Shown here piece by piece: positions 5,466 to 5,982 of a DNA stretch of 5,982 nucleotides. How positions within the stretch are numbered: the first letter of the stretch is position 1; each line of letters opens with the position of its first letter. Both the position numbers and the translations under genes were made by a program. Origin of the DNA: an uncultured Eubacteriales bacterium. GTDB lineage: Bacteria > Bacillota > Clostridia > Oscillospirales > Oscillospiraceae. The DNA lies in assembly GCA_905201305.1 (NCBI GenBank), contig CAJKNS010000154.1:1-5982 (forward strand), written 5' to 3'. The notes beneath the pieces are model-generated. The model was not told where the DNA came from, did not search any database, and worked only from the letters and a program-made list of their open reading frames with translations.

Positions 5466-5982
5466 ATGCCTAAGAATATTCGTGAATTTACCCCCGAGGA
5501 GAAGATCCAGCGGGCGTATGATATGATCCAAATCAAGAACGTCATGGGCCGTCATGCGTATCTGCATGCCTGCAACCGTCATGACATCGAAATGGAGACC
5601 TGCTGGGCCCACAAGGCCCCCAACATCTCCTGGGGCAACGCCGGCGGCTTCCAGATCGGCCGGGACGTGGTATGGTCCTTCTATGTAAAGCCCCACATCG
5701 GTCACGGCCCCAAGCCCGGCGAGGGTCAGATGCACACCCTGACCACCCCCCTGATCGAGATCGCCGGGGATGGCCAGACCGCCCAGGCCATGTGGTACAC
5801 CCCCGGCTACATCTGCGGCCACGGCGGCCCCATGGATCCTGACGACGCGCCCCTGGACGGCCAGTGGATGTACGAAAGATACGCCATCGACTTCATCAAG
5901 GAGGACGGCGAGTGGAAGATCTGGCACTTCTTTGTGGGTACCGACTTCAGCTTCTCCCCCGGCACCACGGATGAAGAGCGCC
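5466..5982 (+). CDS. SnoaL-like/NTF2-fold protein, second of the pair, cut by right edge
   Basis: Paralogue of the preceding gene, open to the right edge (172 codons seen, no stop). Shared features are the N-terminal helix IQIKNVMGRHAYLHACN (21-37), FQIGRDVVWSFYV (62-74), TTPLIEIAGDGQTAQAMWY (93-111) and YAIDFIKEDGEWKIWHFFVG (139-158). Compared with its neighbour it carries about 6 extra residues between the last two motifs (CGHGGPMDPDDAPLDGQW) and many more histidines (30, 34, 39, 50, 77, 80, 90, 119, 154), several in places where the active-site cavity of this fold would lie. The start is set by AAAGGAGGTG (5449-5458), which overlaps the stop codon of the first gene. The 15-base gap implies one transcript and possibly a joint complex. 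The reaction is unknown; a second enzyme or a partner subunit are both possible. Confidence 0.87.
   Translation, partial: MPKNIREFTPEEKIQRAYDMIQIKNVMGRHAYLHACNRHDIEMETCWAHKAPNISWGNAGGFQIGRDVVWSFYVKPHIGHGPKPGEGQMHTLTTPLIEIAGDGQTAQAMWYTPGYICGHGGPMDPDDAPLDGQWMYERYAIDFIKEDGEWKIWHFFVGTDFSFSPGTTDEER
5889..5927 (+). repeat. Near-identical 39-base block shared by the two SnoaL-like genes
   Basis: This block matches 5211-5249 at 37 of 39 bases and encodes DFIKEDG(E/Q)WKIWH in both genes. A second pair, 5109-5138 and 5769-5798, matches at 28 of 30 bases and encodes DGQTA-x-x-MWY. They are parts of paralogous coding sequence, not a mobile repeat. They show that the genes arose by duplication, with these two motifs kept. 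Confidence 0.8.

Noticed and set aside
4503..5927. Minus-strand open frame of 474 codons over the SnoaL-like genes
   Set aside because: Antisense shadow of two genes with strong C/G-ending codons. Its internal repeat (PDLPLAVLLDEV and PDLPLTVLLDEV) is simply the reverse of the shared DFIKEDG-WKIWH motif.

Overview
The window looks like chromosomal DNA from a moderately GC-rich anaerobic Firmicute, most likely a gut member of the Clostridia (Oscillospiraceae-like). This is an inference from four things: strong AGGAGG-type ribosome binding sites, sigma-A promoters, a YtrA-type GntR/ABC operon, and a large LplA/YtcQ-type lipoprotein binding protein. Nothing here fixes a species. No RNA gene, insertion sequence, CRISPR array or integration site is visible.

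Layout. Positions 1-2570 hold a minus-strand operon, read right to left. It has a near-perfect sigma-A promoter (2542-2570), a palindromic putative operator over the transcription start (2519-2537), a small GntR-family repressor (2114-2488), an ABC ATPase (1218-2117) and an ABC-2-type permease that runs off the left edge (1-1243). The three genes overlap at their ends, so they are very probably co-transcribed and translationally coupled. The arrangement resembles the start of the Bacillus ytr operon, in which a GntR regulator controls an ABC exporter that answers envelope stress. The substrate here is unknown.

Positions 2631-4558 hold a second minus-strand unit. It is a single gene for a lipid-anchored extracellular solute-binding protein (2709-4445), with its own promoter (4530-4558) and a strong intrinsic terminator (2631-2666) that separates it from the GntR operon. 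No permease gene accompanies it in the window.

Positions 4446-4748 are an AT-rich divergent intergenic region with several inverted repeats. To its right, on the plus strand, lie two tandem paralogous genes (4749-5450, and 5466 to the right edge) for SnoaL-like/NTF2-fold proteins separated by 15 bases. These are the least understood genes here. The fold is used by small dehydratases, isomerases and cyclases, including the gut bile-acid dehydratase BaiE. The residues known to be catalytic in BaiE do not appear to be kept, so the substrate and reaction are open. The pair may continue into a catabolic or biotransformation cluster beyond the right edge.
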